A stretch of 6,084 nt of DNA from Pseudomonadota bacterium (GTDB lineage: Bacteria > Pseudomonadota > Alphaproteobacteria > Acetobacterales > Acetobacteraceae). Both the position numbers and the translations under genes were made by a program. Of this stretch, positions 5,974 to 6,084 are shown one piece after another (within the stretch, counting starts at the first letter, position 1; every line of letters starts with the position of its first letter). The stretch is taken from positions 1 to 6,084 of the forward strand of contig JAKBCJ010000299.1 of NCBI GenBank assembly GCA_021807975.1, written 5' to 3'. The notes below the pieces were generated by a model that worked only from the letters and a program-made list of their open reading frames with translations, ran no database searches and had not been told where the DNA came from.

Positions 5974-6084
5974 ATGCAACACGGGACTTACGAACACATC
6001 GCCGTCTCCACGGCCGGCAACGTCGCCACCATCGAGGTCCGGCGCGGGCCGAACAACTTCATCGACACCGACATGGTGGCTGAA
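5974..6084 (+). CDS. Enoyl-CoA hydratase/isomerase family protein (5' part only)
   Basis: The first 37 codons of a crotonase-fold protein; the rest lies past the right edge. The visible sequence starts MQHGTYEHIAVSTAGNVATI and continues with EVRRGPNNFIDTDMVAE. This matches the N-terminal beta strands of the family, where a VA-x-I strand is followed by a R-x-P-x-N-x-(F/A) turn and an acidic/Met helix start. Family members act on acyl-CoA thioesters in fatty acid, branched-chain amino acid or aromatic degradation. The oxyanion-hole and catalytic residues lie further downstream, so the exact reaction cannot be named. The start is supported by AGGA seven bases upstream. The gene is separated by 280 bases from the phosphoribosyltransferase gene and probably has its own promoter. 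Confidence 0.8.
   Translation, partial: MQHGTYEHIAVSTAGNVATIEVRRGPNNFIDTDMVAE

Noticed and set aside
5778..5975. A 65-codon minus-strand frame in the right intergenic region
   Set aside because: No recognisable motif or convincing ribosome binding site, and its start overlaps the start codon of the enoyl-CoA hydratase gene. A real small gene cannot be excluded but has no support.

Overview
The window is GC-rich and gene-dense. Its gene content fits an alphaproteobacterium, perhaps of the Rhodospirillales/Acetobacteraceae type. That placement is inferred from codon use, a class II DAHP synthase and a Liv-type transporter, with no database search behind it. I see no tRNA, rRNA, CRISPR array, insertion sequence or phage gene. 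Most of the window is ordinary metabolism and transport.

Left half (1-2981, minus strand, transcribed right to left): part of a branched-chain amino acid/amide-type (HAAT/Liv) ABC transporter operon in the order livH, a fused livM-livG, then livF (cut by the window edge). The genes touch or overlap by a few bases, as in a translationally coupled operon. LivH and the LivM part would form the membrane channel; the LivG part and LivF would be the two ATPases. No periplasmic substrate-binding gene is visible, so the substrate cannot be fixed from this window.

Middle (2982-3115): a 134-base divergent intergenic region between livH and the DAHP synthase gene. It holds closely packed GC-rich hairpins, a possible -35 box and a clear Shine-Dalgarno sequence for the rightward gene.

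Right half (3116-5693, plus strand): a class II 3-deoxy-7-phosphoheptulonate (DAHP) synthase, the entry enzyme of the shikimate pathway, followed after about 10 bases by a nicotinate phosphoribosyltransferase-family gene (NAD salvage). The spacing suggests one transcript that pairs aromatic biosynthesis with NAD-cofactor salvage or a related phosphoribosyl transfer.

Right end (5694-6084): a 280-base intergenic stretch with a very short P-loop-like reading frame that stops at once (possible gene remnant), a 10-base imperfect tandem repeat and a weak promoter candidate. It is followed by the first 37 codons of an enoyl-CoA hydratase/isomerase-family gene that runs off the window. No convincing rho-independent terminator was found after the phosphoribosyltransferase gene.

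I found no clearly new biological system. The points most worth a second look are the fused LivM-LivG with its atypical ABC signature, the DAHP synthase/phosphoribosyltransferase pairing, the hairpin-rich divergent region and the P-loop-like fragment.
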